A stretch of DNA of 64,000 bases from Cotesia glomerata (lineage: Eukaryota; Arthropoda; Insecta; Hymenoptera; Braconidae). Position numbers and translations under genes: made by a program. Each line of letters opens with the position of its first letter. Position 1 is the stretch's first letter. Below, in pieces: positions 44,563 through 55,018 of this stretch. The stretch covers positions 13,885,961-13,949,960 of the forward strand of contig NC_058165.1 of NCBI RefSeq assembly GCF_020080835.1, given 5' to 3'. The notes under the pieces were generated by a model. It was not told where the DNA came from and did not search any database. It saw only the letters and a list, made by a program, of their open reading frames with translations.

Positions 44563-44823
44563 TATTTTAAATTTTACATTAAATTTTAATTTTTACTTAT
44601 TATTTATTTTCACCACATTATTGTCGGTATGAACACTCATACCGTCCTTGGGTGAATATATCTAACAATTAAAAATCTTTATTCTAATTTAAGATTAATC
44701 AAAGATGTTATATTCTTTACTCAGTGAGACTTTTTTCGGCCACCAAAAATTATAACTCGGAAATGCTCAGACCAGCAATCGAACCTGGATCTTTTGGTGT
44801 CGCGTCAACTGCTCTACCCTTAA
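44563..44823 (-). repeat. ~550-bp repeat unit, right flank of LINE E, cut at TTAA by Kolobok 2
   Basis: Continues the unit interrupted by E, includes most of tRNA-like module 4 (44765-44823) and ends exactly at the TTAA of the D arm, where GGGGTTAGGGG of Kolobok 2 starts. Confidence 0.8.
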
Positions 44824-46133
44824 GGGGTTAGGGGTAGTCAGAATTTTCAAAAAATCAATTATTTTTTTTTTGCATTTTCGTTATGTGTAATATCTTAAAA
44901 ATATTTTCTGAAAATTTCAAGTCGATCCAATAATTAGTTTTTGAGTTATTCGACAAATAACAAAGAGAGCTCGGGTACTTTAAAGCGCTCGGGAGCAGAT
45001 AGCTAGCGGCAGCTTCAAGAAACCCCCTTTTAGGGTTCTATTGTCATCCATGAACTAAGACTTTGGTGTATGTAGTAGTACCTAAATTTATAAATACCTA
45101 AATATATATAATTACAATTTATAGGTAGTATAAGTGCTACAAATTATTTTTTTTTCGCCACGTCACTAGTATGCCTGTGGCAGTTGCGGAGAGCAGTCGA
45201 TAGTTGTACGTTACTAAAATATATTATTTTTGAAGTTATTTATTATGGGACGTGATACGAGAAAAGTTTCGAGAGAAGTTCGGAAATCTAAAATATCCGT
45301 AAGTCGTATTCAAAGAAAAGAAAAAATATATTTAACCGAAAAACGGCGGAACGTGGGGAAGGTGTTCAGAGTACATCGTCTAAAAAACTGAAACAAAATA
45401 CTGAAAACGATGTACCCGAAAGTTGCACCTCGGAATTTCGAATAATTAATTTTATTACGGTATTCACTACCATTTCTGCTCTTGTGAAATGTAAGAAATG
45501 TGATGGAAACATTGAATTTCTAATAGCTAGTACACGTGGGCTGGGATTTAAAATTGTAGTTTCATGTCAAACTGTAACAGTGAATATATTCCTTCCTGCT
45601 CTTTCATTGGGCATTCTTATGAAATAAATAGACGCTTAATTTTTGTGATGAGAATGCTAGGGATAGGATACGAAGGTTTGTGCAAGTTTTGTGGTCTTAT
45701 GGACATGCCGTCTTTTTTAGATAAAGCTACGCATACAATATTATTGAAGCACATTTTAGATTGTGGTAAAACCGTTGCAAAAGCCTTGATGAAAAAAGCT
45801 GTGAATCAAGAAAAAGAAGCGACACGTGAAAATGAGAATAAGAACGATTTGACTGTATCGGGAGATGAAACCGGGCAAAAACGGGGATTTACGTCGTCAT
45901 TTGGAGTTTCTTCTATAATTGGCTATAATACTGGAAAGATTCTTGATATAAACATTAAAAGTGCTTATTGTAAGCTATGTGAGTATTGGAAAAAGAAAAG
46001 AAATACGGTTGAGTTCGAGGAATGGTATGATCCGCATGAAAATGAGTGTAGTGCTAATCACAAGGGGTCTTCGGGGAAAATGGAGGTGGATGCGATGATT
46101 GAAATGTTTCAGCACAAATGTTTCAGCACAAAT
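44824..46133 (+). mobile_element. Kolobok DNA transposon 2, 3'-truncated
   Basis: The left end GGGGTTAGGGGTAGTCAGAA follows TTAA at 44820-44823. The gene on the plus strand is a diverged relative of Kolobok 1. The right end is missing: coding sequence (CACAAATGTTTCAGCACAAA, an 11-nt duplication) joins directly to a ~550-bp repeat unit at about 46131, so the element was cut by deletion or recombination between repeat units. Confidence 0.8.
45245..46133 (+). pseudogene. Kolobok transposase fragment of element 2
   Basis: Probable start ATG 45245 (MGRDTRKVSREVRKSK). Then, with at least one frame change before 45420 and another near 45565, it reads through the Cys finger (CKKCDGNI...TRGLGFKIVVSC) into a clean 190-codon frame 45564-46136. 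That frame has YEINRRLIFVMRMLGIG, the first catalytic Asp (SGDETGQKRGF) and NHKGSSGKMEVDAM. The second Asp and the Glu regions are absent because the element is truncated. The protein aligns segment by segment with Kolobok 1 (same order of boxes) but is clearly a different lineage. Confidence 0.78.
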
Positions 46134-46204
46134 TAATCAAAGATGTTATATTTTTTACTCAGTGAGACTTTTTTCGGCCACCGAAAAAATAATAACTCGG
46201 CAAT

Positions 46205-46274
46205 GCTCAGACCAGGAATCGAACCTGGATCTTTTGGTGTCACGCCAACTGCTCTACCCTTAAGCTATCCGAGA
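46205..46274 (-). other. tRNA-like module 5
   Basis: Complete module; the anticodon loop has one change (CACGCC for CGCGCC on the plus strand). B box intact. Confidence 0.65.
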
Positions 46275-46758
46275 CACTGTCCGTAACTATCATTCAGTTA
46301 CCTATTGAGGCCCACTGCGTAATTCTTGTATATTGACAATTTTTAATGAAGTATTTTAGATGTTTTTAAATACGTAGACTCTAATCTCCTACTTGATTGT
46401 ATGAAGATTGTAGACTGTCTGGCCAGGATTTTTCGATAATTTACTATTTTTTCTGAAGATCGGTGTTTTTACTCATTAAAGAGTTCTATATTTCAAAGCC
46501 ATTATCCCCGATCCAAATTGATGTTAGACTAATTTTAAATTTTACATAAAATTTTTATTTATTAAATTCTTTAAATTTTAATTTTTACTTATTATTTATT
46601 ATCACCACATTATTGTCGGTATGGGCACTTATACCGTTCTTGGGTCAATATATCTACCAATTAAAAATCTTTATTTTAATTTAAGATTAATCAAAGATGT
46701 TATATTCTTTACTCAGTGAGACTTTTTTCGGCCACCGAAAAAATACTAACTTGGAAAT

Positions 46759-46827
46759 GCTCAGACCAGGAATCGAACCTGGATCTTTTGGTGTCGCGCC
46801 AACTTCTCTACCCTAAGCTATCCGAGA
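46759..46827 (-). other. tRNA-like module 6
   Basis: Complete module one nucleotide shorter than the others, with a C-to-T change beside the D stem (ACTTCTC for ACTGCTC). Confidence 0.62.
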
Positions 46828-47475
46828 CACTGTCCGTAACTATCATTCAGTTACCTATTAAGACCCACTGAGTAATTCTCGTATATTGACAATTTTTAAT
46901 GAAGTATTTTAGATGTTTTTAAATACGTAGACTCTAATCTCCTACTTAATTGTATGAAGATTGTTGTCCGTCTGGCCAGGATTTTTCGATAATTTACTAT
47001 TTTTTTCCGAAGATCGGTGTTTTATAGCTCATACATCGGCATGAGCATTCACCCAAAGACTGTATGAGTGCTCATACCGACAATAATGTGGTGAAAATAA
47101 AAAAAAATGATGTGGTGTCGTGGGACACCAGGTAGGAACGAAGTTCCTTCGGCTAATGTAGAATCGACACAAATTGCAAAAAAAAATCGTGCTCAATTTT
47201 ATGTAGGTTTTCTTGATTTTTCTCTTAAATTTTGCTGATTAGTTTTTATTTAAGTACAAGAAAGTATTTAGGAAATTTAGTATTTTAGGAAATAATAAAT
47301 TACTTAAAATAAAAAAACATCGTAATTCAAATTATCAACTAAAATAACAAAATATGTCTCTTTATTTTTGTTTGACAACATAAAATTACATAGAAATAGA
47401 AAAATAGAAATAAAAATAATTACAAAAAAAGTTTATTATTATTATTAATATTATTATTATTATAAGTAATTCTTA

Positions 47476-48711
47476 TTAATCAGTCTCGTCATCAAATTCT
47501 ATTGCTGAAACTATTGGCTTGTGGTAACTTAAATATGATACATATGTTTGTGATTCTATTTTATGCAAATACCTCGAAAAAACAGCATCAATAGTAGTAC
47601 CGTATTTTGTTGTCGATTTTTTTGGATTGTTATTTATATGTAATTTAAATTTTTCTAAAAGAAATGTTCTTAGTGGTTCTGATTTTTCATCTGCAAAATT
47701 GATATTGAAGTCTCCAGATAAACCTATCGGATGCTGATGGAAGTTTCCACCAAGTATTTTAGAAACCTTATCAGTATATTCTATCAGCGCTCGATGGATG
47801 AAATATTTCACATCTTCTATTTTTGTATTTGGTGAAATGTAGACTATTACCATGACAATTTCAACTCCGTTGTTCGTTTTACATACAGCTGAACAAATGT
47901 CTCCAACTCCTGTACGTGAAACATTCACATCGCCGGTATTTTTTAAGATTATGTCCATATTTGGTGTTAAAATATTAGTAGTGTCATTGCTATTTTGATA
48001 GATAGCAACTCCACCTGTACGTACGTAATCTCGTTTGAAATGGGCAATGCAGTTGAAATTAGGAATATCAAACTGTTGGTCACTGCTCATCCACGTTTCG
48101 GAAAGAAGTAAGAAATTACTTTTTTGAATTACAGAATCCGACAAATCCAATCTATGGCTTTGTAGACTTTGACAATTCAATGTGGTTAGGGAAATGCCAT
48201 TTTTAGTTTGAAGAAAATCCAAGATCGTTTGGGCTTTAGTGTGTAAAGGATTTAACGACAATCTCTGAAATTCTTGCAGCAAACTTTTCGTTGATGATGC
48301 TTGCACTCGATTATGGTGGAATCTGAAGTTAGTTGGATTGTTATCGGGTGTTACAATAGACAAACCTTCGATGTTTGTTACACGAGATAGCGCAACATAA
48401 ACAAGCTCTTGTGGATGTCCCTTATTGTATTCGTAAACAATTTCATCGAATGTTCCACCTCGTGATTTGTGGATGGTCATCGCAGCAACTGAAACTAAAG
48501 GAAAGTGCTTCCGTTTCGCAGTAACTTTCTTATCTGATGTCAATGGGATGTTCGCTGAACGTAATTCAATTGGTACAGCAAGATTACTGATACCACATTG
48601 AATTGCTAGTCGAGCAGCTTTTTTTCTTTTTTTTTGACCTATCTTTTTCGAACCACAAAATTCTAACTTTTTGATACTCTGCTTTGGTTTTTGGTAGTTT
48701 TGCAGTACTGA
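47476..48711 (-). pseudogene. Helentron helicase C-terminus fused to endonuclease
   Basis: Open frame 48543-47476, also readable without Met back to about 48600. AMTIHKSRGGTFDEIVYEY and YVALSRVTNIEGLSIV are the last PIF1 helicase motifs; the usual Gln of the first is Arg (KSRG for KSQG). The endonuclease follows directly: TTLNCQSLQSH, LLSETWMS, LSGDFNINFADEKS and a C-terminal box with SYHKPIVSAIEF. Upstream, an acceptor-like TTTTCAG precedes 48711, and an ATG at 49111 heads a 28-codon open piece ending at ACGTAAGT (49027), so an intron 49026-48712 containing a (TA)n tract is plausible. Between 48711 and 48600 the frame shifts at an A9-G-A7 run. No Rep or helicase motifs I-IV are present. Confidence 0.75.
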
Positions 48712-48736
48712 AAATGATTAAATATAAATAGAATTA

Positions 48737-48743
<7 letters not shown>

Positions 48744-48816
<73 letters not shown>
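48744..48816 (+). repeat. (TA)n microsatellite
   Basis: About 36 TA units, followed at 48856-48890 by a CA/TA tract, within the putative intron of the Helentron remnant. Confidence 0.95.
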
Positions 48817-48819
<3 letters not shown>

Positions 48820-49500
48820 GGACAGAATTAACTTTTAAAAAGAAATATTCATACACACGCACACACACACACACATATATATATATATAATCTCTATGAA
48901 GTTTCGTAGTTTTTTTCTCAATTTTTCTGTATGACCCTCAAAACAGCAAGAAAGATAACTTAGAAAACCTTACTTAACCAATGTAAAATATTTTATATTT
49001 ATTAATAAAGAATAAACTAATACTTACGTATTTAATTCTTTTGCACTGAATAATTTCCCACTATTATCACTGTCAATTGCATTCAAGTCACTTGTTGGTT
49101 CACTTGCCATTGTTACTATATTTATTATTGTTTTAACGATTTGAAATTATATGAAAATAAACGTGGCTACTCACGAGTAAAATGTATCTATAATGTGAGT
49201 ATTCGCCACGTGCTTGTCCATGAATTCATGAGTATATACTATGCATTGGCGGGGTGGAGTGGTAATAGAAAGAGAAGGGATGAGAGAACGAAAAGAAAGA
49301 GGGAGAAAGAGAAAGGTATTATACACTACTAGCTTGTGTATGCGACTGTCGCAGCTGCGCACGTCTCATTTAACGGTTTTATTCCACGCACTTTTTTCCA
49401 CGGATTTTTTCTTACGGTTTTACTATCACATTTTTTTCAGTTCGGTCGCGCAGCAAAATCACTATCCCCTCCAAGCCTGCCATAAGGAACTTCGTTCCAA

Positions 49501-50180
49501 TAATAATTAAAAATTAATATTTAAAGAATTTAATAAATAAAAATTTAATGTAAAATTTAAAATTAGTCTAACATCAATTTGAATTGGGGATAATGGCTTT
49601 GAAATATAGAACTCGTTAATTAGTAAAAACACCGATCTTCGGAAAAAAATAGTAAATTATCGGAAACTCCTGGCCAGACGGACTACAATCTTCATACAAT
49701 CAAGTAGGAGATTAGAGTCTACGTATTTAAAAACATCTAAAATTCTTCATGAAAAATTGTCAATATACAACAATTACTCAGTGGGTCTTAATAGGTAACT
49801 GAATGATAGTTACGGACAGTGTCTCGGATAGCTTAAGGGTAGAGAAGTTGGCGCGACACCAAAAGATCCAGGTTCGATTCCTGGTCTGAGCATTTCCAAG
49901 TTAGTATTTTTTCGGTGGTCGAAAAAAGTCTCACTGAGTAAAGAATATAACATCTTTGATCAATCTTAAATTAAAATAAAGATTTTTAATTGGTAGATAT
50001 ATTGACCCAAGAACGGTATAAGTGCTCATACCGACAATAATGTGGTGATAATAAATAATAAGTAAAAATTAAAATTTAAAGAATTTAATAAATAAAAATT
50101 TTATGTAAAATTTAAAATTAGTCTAACATCAATTTGGATCGGGGATAATGGCTTTGAAATATAGAACTCTTTAATTAATA
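49501..50180 (+). repeat. ~550-bp repeat unit in plus orientation
   Basis: A complete unit with flanks, inverted relative to 46134-47104, containing module 7 (49822-49891). It ends in (AAT)n at about 50179-50215, where the BEL-like LTR begins. Confidence 0.85.
49822..49891 (+). other. tRNA-like module 7
   Basis: Complete module with T arm CCAGG-TTCGATT-CCTGG. The T run TATTTTTTCGG lies about 15 nt after its end and could terminate pol III. The D arm has GAGAAG in place of GAGCAG. Confidence 0.65.
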
Positions 50181-50223
50181 ATAATAATAATAATAATCTT
50201 AATAATAATAACAATAATTATAA

Positions 50224-51028
50224 TGTTACGAGTGAGCCTACACCTGGTTATTTACCTGTCACGTAAACAGACCTCCGGACTAGCTCAGCGTCTCACTGAA
50301 AAATATTTAGATGTTGATAAGAGGGTGGGTCGCTCAGTGAATGAAGAATACTCGTGAATTACGGTACTAATTGTTTATTGGGCGTCCCCAAAGCATGGGA
50401 GATGCCCGAAATGGCCCTGAGAGTCTCTTTTACAAACTAATTCTATTTATGAAAGCAAATCTAATCCAGTACAATAATCCATTTGATCCAATACTTTTGA
50501 TTCTATAACTGAGAGAGAGAGAGAAATGGGACAGCAACGAGAGTGAGAGTCTTAGGAGACAATTAATCACGATGCAAGACAGCTCGGACTCGACATAGAT
50601 TTGGACAGACTAAACGACTGACATTACAAGTGGCCGCTCCTCCTGGAGGTCCCAGGTTTATGTAACCTCGGTCGCGGATTTCGCCAAACACCTGTATCAC
50701 TGCGCGGAACTTGTATTATTCCGCGGTTGAACTCAGATTATTCCGCCCTTAGGAACTAGGTGGTTATTGTCAAGTTCCCTAGTCAGCAGAAAATGGTATC
50801 AAGGCGCCGAAAGCGGTTCCCTGTGCTAGAGTACCTGTTCGCTCGGTTCCCATGAGAAAGCGTCTCCTCAGCAACACGTGCAAGCAGCGATTCTCGGTAA
50901 CCAGAGTCAGGCTAGAAATACAACGGAAATTCGGTGTCTAATTCAGGTGGGCAAGTTGGCCCATCGATTTATAGAAAATATATATAGAATATCATAATAT
51001 TGACGGGAGGGTAGGCCCACCCGTCACA
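50224..51028 (-). mobile_element. BEL/Pao-like LTR, 805 bp (3' LTR, minus orientation)
   Basis: Read on the minus strand it begins TGTGACGGGTGGGCC (51028) and ends CTCGTAACA (50224), with short inverted termini TGT-ACG. Directly upstream on that strand is GCCGGGGGAGCA, a good polypurine tract, which makes this a 3' LTR. The glycoprotein remnant lies where env is expected. It inserted next to (AAT)n. The 5' LTR, gag and pol were not found, so no target duplication can be checked. BEL is preferred over Gypsy because of the LTR ends and the type of glycoprotein; this is inference. Confidence 0.65.
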
Positions 51029-51473
51029 TGCTCCCCCGGCTAAAAAAAGAAAGCCATTCTCTTGAATGGTATTAGGAATCTATTACCTTGAAGTCCCGAT
51101 TTATTTAACGCGTTTTTTTTTTCTTATCTAAATTGCTGTACCACCCTCTGCTCAGACTAAATAATTGGAACCCTAAGAGACTTCTCTACATTCTAGAATA
51201 ATAATGAATATATAGATAATAGTGAATATATAGGCAATAATGGATATATGCTAACATGCATGTTGATTACAATACTTATGTCCCGACAATATAACGGTTT
51301 TGCGAAGATCTCTGGTAATGTCTCCTTCCTGATTGGTTCTTGTGTCCTTGGATAATGTTAATATGATCCTCTTAAGGTAATCCTAGATGGTCCCTGTAAC
51401 AAAAAAAAAGGTAGGTGGGATTTCGGGAGTGTGTTGAAAGGATTAATAGGATTGCAGATCTTCAATTAAAAGC

Positions 51474-52221
51474 GCATTGCCCTGTAGTCCCAGCTGTCGA
51501 CGACCGTTGTTGTCTGCTTACTCCTCGAGTTGATCCTCTTGGGTCGATCGGTCATCTCAATGACCTCCGGGTTGCTGATCCTGTTTCCTGATCGGGAGGT
51601 TTCGTCACTGATTTCCATGATGACCTCCATCGGTTTGGTCGATACACTCTCCTTCTGCCCAGTCGCATCTTGATCCGCTTCCTAAAATTATTTTGTTACT
51701 GGCTCGTTCAATAGTCGCATAATAGTTCTTGATTGTAATTTTTACGGTCGCCTCCACGATAACTCCGTCCCATGTGCCAAATGGATCGCTATATGAAACT
51801 CCCGTGCATTTTCCATCCACTGTTGTTTTTCCTGCTAGCATTATAGTCCGAAAATCAGTACTATTCCTTTTTACTCCTTCTATAAATCCTGAATCGCCCA
51901 TCCTTAAGCTTCCATCTTCTTGTAATTTTTTACATTGTCTATAATCAAGCTCATAAATGTACTCTTGTCTTCCGTTCGTTACCGCGAAAGTGTGATACAC
52001 TCCCGCACTTCCGTATTTTCGAATTCCGCTAGTTGCAGCAGTTGTAAAGTTACAGCTTCTTCTCTCGGGTTCCTGAGAAGGATGTTGCACTCTTCTACCA
52101 CGACCGCTGACATCGTTGTCACGTTCATTAAAATTTCTCCACAGTCATATCCTATCAATGCCTGTGTTGTCTGGATGATCAGCAGCATCACTAGTAATAA
52201 TCTTTTTATTGCTTTACTCAT
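51474..52221 (-). pseudogene. Virus-type glycoprotein (env-like) remnant, broken
   Basis: Segment 1 (52221-51979) has a start Met, a hydrophobic signal-peptide-like run (LLLVMLLIIQ) and a short ectodomain with YDCG. Segment 2 (52090-51605, another frame) continues the ectodomain, with several Cys and a SYSDPFGTWDG block. Segment 3 (about 51617-51474, a third frame) is a 49-codon polar stretch that could be a cytoplasmic tail. The pattern is like glycoproteins related to chuviruses (negative-strand RNA viruses of arthropods) that BEL/Pao elements have acquired (recognition from memory, unverified). Between segments 1 and 2 there is a frame change with a small loss; between 2 and 3 the fusion-to-membrane region is missing. 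With the LTR 450 bp downstream it is read as the env gene of a deleted endogenous element. It encodes no complete protein. Confidence 0.55.
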
Positions 52222-52732
52222 TCTGAAAAAATTTTATGGCATTAATTTATAACTTTTTATCTGTATATTTTTTTTGGATCGACAGGATTTCCTTTCATCT
52301 GTATTTTACTTGGTGAACAATATCATTGGGCATGAAACGACAATTACTTAATTAACTATTCTTAAAATTACTAGTTATGAAAAAAAGCATTTTGATCTAC
52401 CAATTATTATTATTATCTTAATATAATATATTATATCCTAATCGTTTTTACAACGACTGAGTACGTATCCCACCGTAGATTTATGCCCCATGAAATATGA
52501 GAACACAAGGATAGAGTTATTCTTTTCTCATCTGTATCACTTCTCCAGACGTGCTGACAGTGCTTTTCTAAGTACGTTATCTATGCTGGACCCGGTAGTC
52601 CCACTTGCGTCTACTTAATTAGAATGCTTATTCCGCTCCGACTGATCACATCTCTAGCAGTGACAGTTTAATAATTAAAGAAATCTTCAAGGAAAAGGGG
52701 AGAAAAAAGTTTTTTTTTTTTTTTCATTCAAC
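52222..52732. other. Interval without a supported gene
   Basis: Upstream of the glycoprotein remnant, where pol would be expected, there is only AT-rich sequence without RT, integrase or protease motifs. Confidence 0.5.
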
Positions 52733-53008
52733 ATGTCCAATTATATCTTGACCTCTCATTTCCTTCGATGCCTACAAGTCTCCAGTAGGACTGACGGAGT
52801 AAGTTATTATAAGATTATATATTTTTTGTTTTGATTTAAATGAATTATCATAGCTAATTCTGAATCCTCCCTAAAATTTGTTTATTATTTTCAGGAAATT
52901 TTAAGAATGTGTAGCATTCTGAGAATGCTTATTGAGGACAGCCCGAGGCCTGAGAAAGGGGTTGCTCTCTTGGTGGAGTTTCATACTTTATTTTTCGTAC
53001 AGTGTTAG
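52733..53008 (+). CDS. Candidate small two-exon gene, 59 aa, unknown function
   Basis: Not recognised. Exon 1 (52733-52798) starts at an ATG after a long T run and ends GACGGA|GTAAGT. Exon 2 begins after TTATTTTCAG (52894) in phase 0 and ends at TAG 53006-53008. The spliced product is 59 aa: MSNYILTSHFLRCLQV... joined to EILRMCSILRMLIEDS..., rich in Leu/Arg/Cys, with no signal peptide and no membrane segment that I can support. Both exons are more GC-rich than the intron of 96 nt, and both splice sites are canonical. No homology is known to me. A non-coding spliced transcript is the main alternative. Confidence 0.35.
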
Positions 53009-53692
53009 TTCTTCAACACAAAAATTCTTTTTGAAGAGAGAAGAATAGTATTTGCGATACTGAAATAGAAAAAATAAAGGGAAATTCGATCCCTTTTTTT
53101 GTCGTGGTGGCTGGCGTGTGGATGTATGTCTATGCCTTGTCAAGTGGCTAATGCGCATGCTTTATTTATTCAAATAAGTCTCCTGCAACTTAGAGTCGTT
53201 TTTCATTATCTTTTCATTTTTTATATATTTAATGAATTAATTTATTGTTATAATTAAAATTTCTGAAAATGTTTTCCTTTCTGAATTTGATTATGTCTCT
53301 GAGAAGACGCTTCTTTGCTTAATTTATAATTAATTAAAATCTACTTACTGCGTCTACGTTCCGTTTAATTGCCGAGATTTATCATTTATCGCCCATTTAC
53401 CGTCGTAAACGCATACTCATTTTAGTCAAGAAAAATATTACAATTGTCATTTACATCTTAAAAAAATTATTATAATTTTACAATGGTGAATGTCGATAAA
53501 AAAAAATGAATATTCATTGAACTATATTTTATGAAGTGTAGTTAAGTTCATTAAGTGACACGAGATTTATTTTCCATGGGTGTGTTTAAGTGATAAAAGG
53601 TGATATAAGAAGAAAAAATTCACTTTATGCTTATTTGTGTCGTGATTTAGTGACCATATACTTTTTGAATTTCTGCGGATTGTTTTCGCATA

Positions 53693-54334
53693 ATGGGTGA
53701 GTCTAATATATTCTAGACACGAGTTCATTAAGAACAACAAAAAGGGTGAAAATTTCGTTACTCTTTTCGTGTCTTTTTAGCGTCACGTCGCTCCGTTGCG
53801 GATTTCGAAGATGATGACAGATGGGTCAAAGTTCAATTTATTCCCACGATGCGGTTTATTTTGTATGTTCGGTGTTTGACTCTCCCGGTAAGTTCTTTTA
53901 CTCGTGTGCAGAAATTTGATCATTATTTCGTTTCTACTTGCGTTTTATTATATATTTTTTTTTCTTTCTTAGGTCAACTTGAGACTAATTACTTATTTGA
54001 TTGATCTTGCTTCACTTCCGCCGACTCGTATTCGGATACCTTCGAGCTTCTTGGTAAAATTTTGGCTTTGGTCCGGCCGCTTCTTCCTCGATTTCTGCGG
54101 CCATTATGGAATTCCGTTGTTGCCAAAGTGGAGCTTACTCCGGCGGACTATCGCCAGGTTCAACAGTTTCTTCTAGAGCTTGCTCGTGACCTTCTTGGCT
54201 CGTCCCAAGCTTCTAATCGGTAAGTTTTTATGGTTTTCTACTTCTTCCTTCTTGTAACTTTGAGAAAAGGAATTGTGAAAGAAAAGGTTTTTTTTTTCAG
54301 CATCCGTGAACTCCATGATCTTCTTCGAGATTGA
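53693..54334 (+). pseudogene. Exon chain with coding-like frame and one in-frame TGA
   Basis: Exons 53781-53887, 53973-54219 and 54301-54334 are bounded by canonical sites (CCCG|GTAAGT; CTTAG|GTC; ATCG|GTAAGT; TTTCAG|CAT). A very short leading exon ATGG|GTGAGT at 53693-53696 is possible. One phase stays coherent across all junctions: from ATG 53821 (MGQSSIYSHDAVYF) through FDSPGQLETNYLFD, then TGA 54002-54004, then SADSYSDTFELLGKILAL, VVAKVELTPADYRQVQQF and, after the last splice, IRELHDLLRD with stop TGA 54332-54334. A second reading, from ATG 53693, gives 104 codons ending at TAG 54174-54176. The long Leu-rich frame looks like the older true one, so I favour a recently broken gene. No family recognised. 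Confidence 0.4.
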
Positions 54335-54630
54335 TCGCGCCTTATTGCTACTACTTATTATATTATTCCCTTCTCATTTTTTGATTCGTTCAACTATTAT
54401 TATTTTTTCTTCTTCTTTTTTTTTTTTTTTTTTTTTTTTATTAAATAAATAAAAGGATTTGAAAGAGAAAAAAATTTCTTAGAATCGCTTCCAAATTGCC
54501 TTTTTTTCAAAAGAGACAAACGAGTTCTTTATTGTTAATTAATGTGTTTTTTAAATCTCGACCGAGTTAGGCGTGAAAATTGTGAATTGTGAAAACGGGA
54601 TTTAAAGAACTTACAAGTTCTCTTGAGGTA

Positions 54631-54631
54631 A

Positions 54632-54702
<71 letters not shown>
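54631..54702 (+). repeat. (TA)n microsatellite
   Basis: About 35 TA units in the interval after the exon chain. Confidence 0.95.
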
Positions 54703-54703
<1 letters not shown>

Positions 54704-54825
54704 TCTGTCTTGCAACGCTTTAAGAGATACAACAGTACGTGTGTGTATATCTATATGTATCTGTCCCAAACTGGTGCGCAGCCAGTGTCACGCATTCGTT
54801 TGAAAGTCTTACTTGTAACAATTTT

Positions 54826-54981
54826 TAACTTCCCGCTAAAAATCTCAGATTTTCAAAAATCGGGAAGTTATTGTTTTTACCCCGTTTGGCAAAAATCGAG
54901 TTTTCATCAGATCTCGACGTTTGAAGGTCACAGGAAGCTTCCCTGACTACCCCCGCGATGTTGTCACTATGTCTGTATGTA

Positions 54982-55018
<37 letters not shown>

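Larger units (their letters stand above)
46134..47104 (-). repeat. ~550-bp repeat, two tandem units (minus orientation)
   Basis: A partial unit (46134-46483) followed by a full unit (46484-47030) and the start of an inverted portion with the palindrome TATGAGTGCTCATACCGACA. The tRNA-like modules at 46205 and 46759 give a period of 554 bp, direct evidence of tandem organisation. The Helentron interrupts it at about 47105. Confidence 0.85.
47105..49500 (-). mobile_element. Helentron (endonuclease-bearing Helitron), internally deleted
   Basis: The encoded fusion of a PIF1-helicase C-terminus and an APE-type endonuclease is diagnostic of Helentrons. The 3' end (left, minus strand) carries the hairpin TGGTGTC-CCAC-GACACCA at 47113-47130. 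Subterminal palindromes GGAACGAAGTTCC (47134-47146) and GGAACTTCGTTCC (49486-49498) mark both ends. It sits within the ~550-bp repeat, with copies in opposite orientation on its two sides. The Rep domain and most of the helicase are missing, so it cannot move by itself. Confidence 0.8.

Noticed and set aside
51605..52221. Baculovirus/Gypsy-type env
   Set aside because: The Cys pattern and the SYSDPFGTWDG block do not look like that class to me; no furin-type site or matching pol nearby. The chuvirus-type reading is preferred but unverified.
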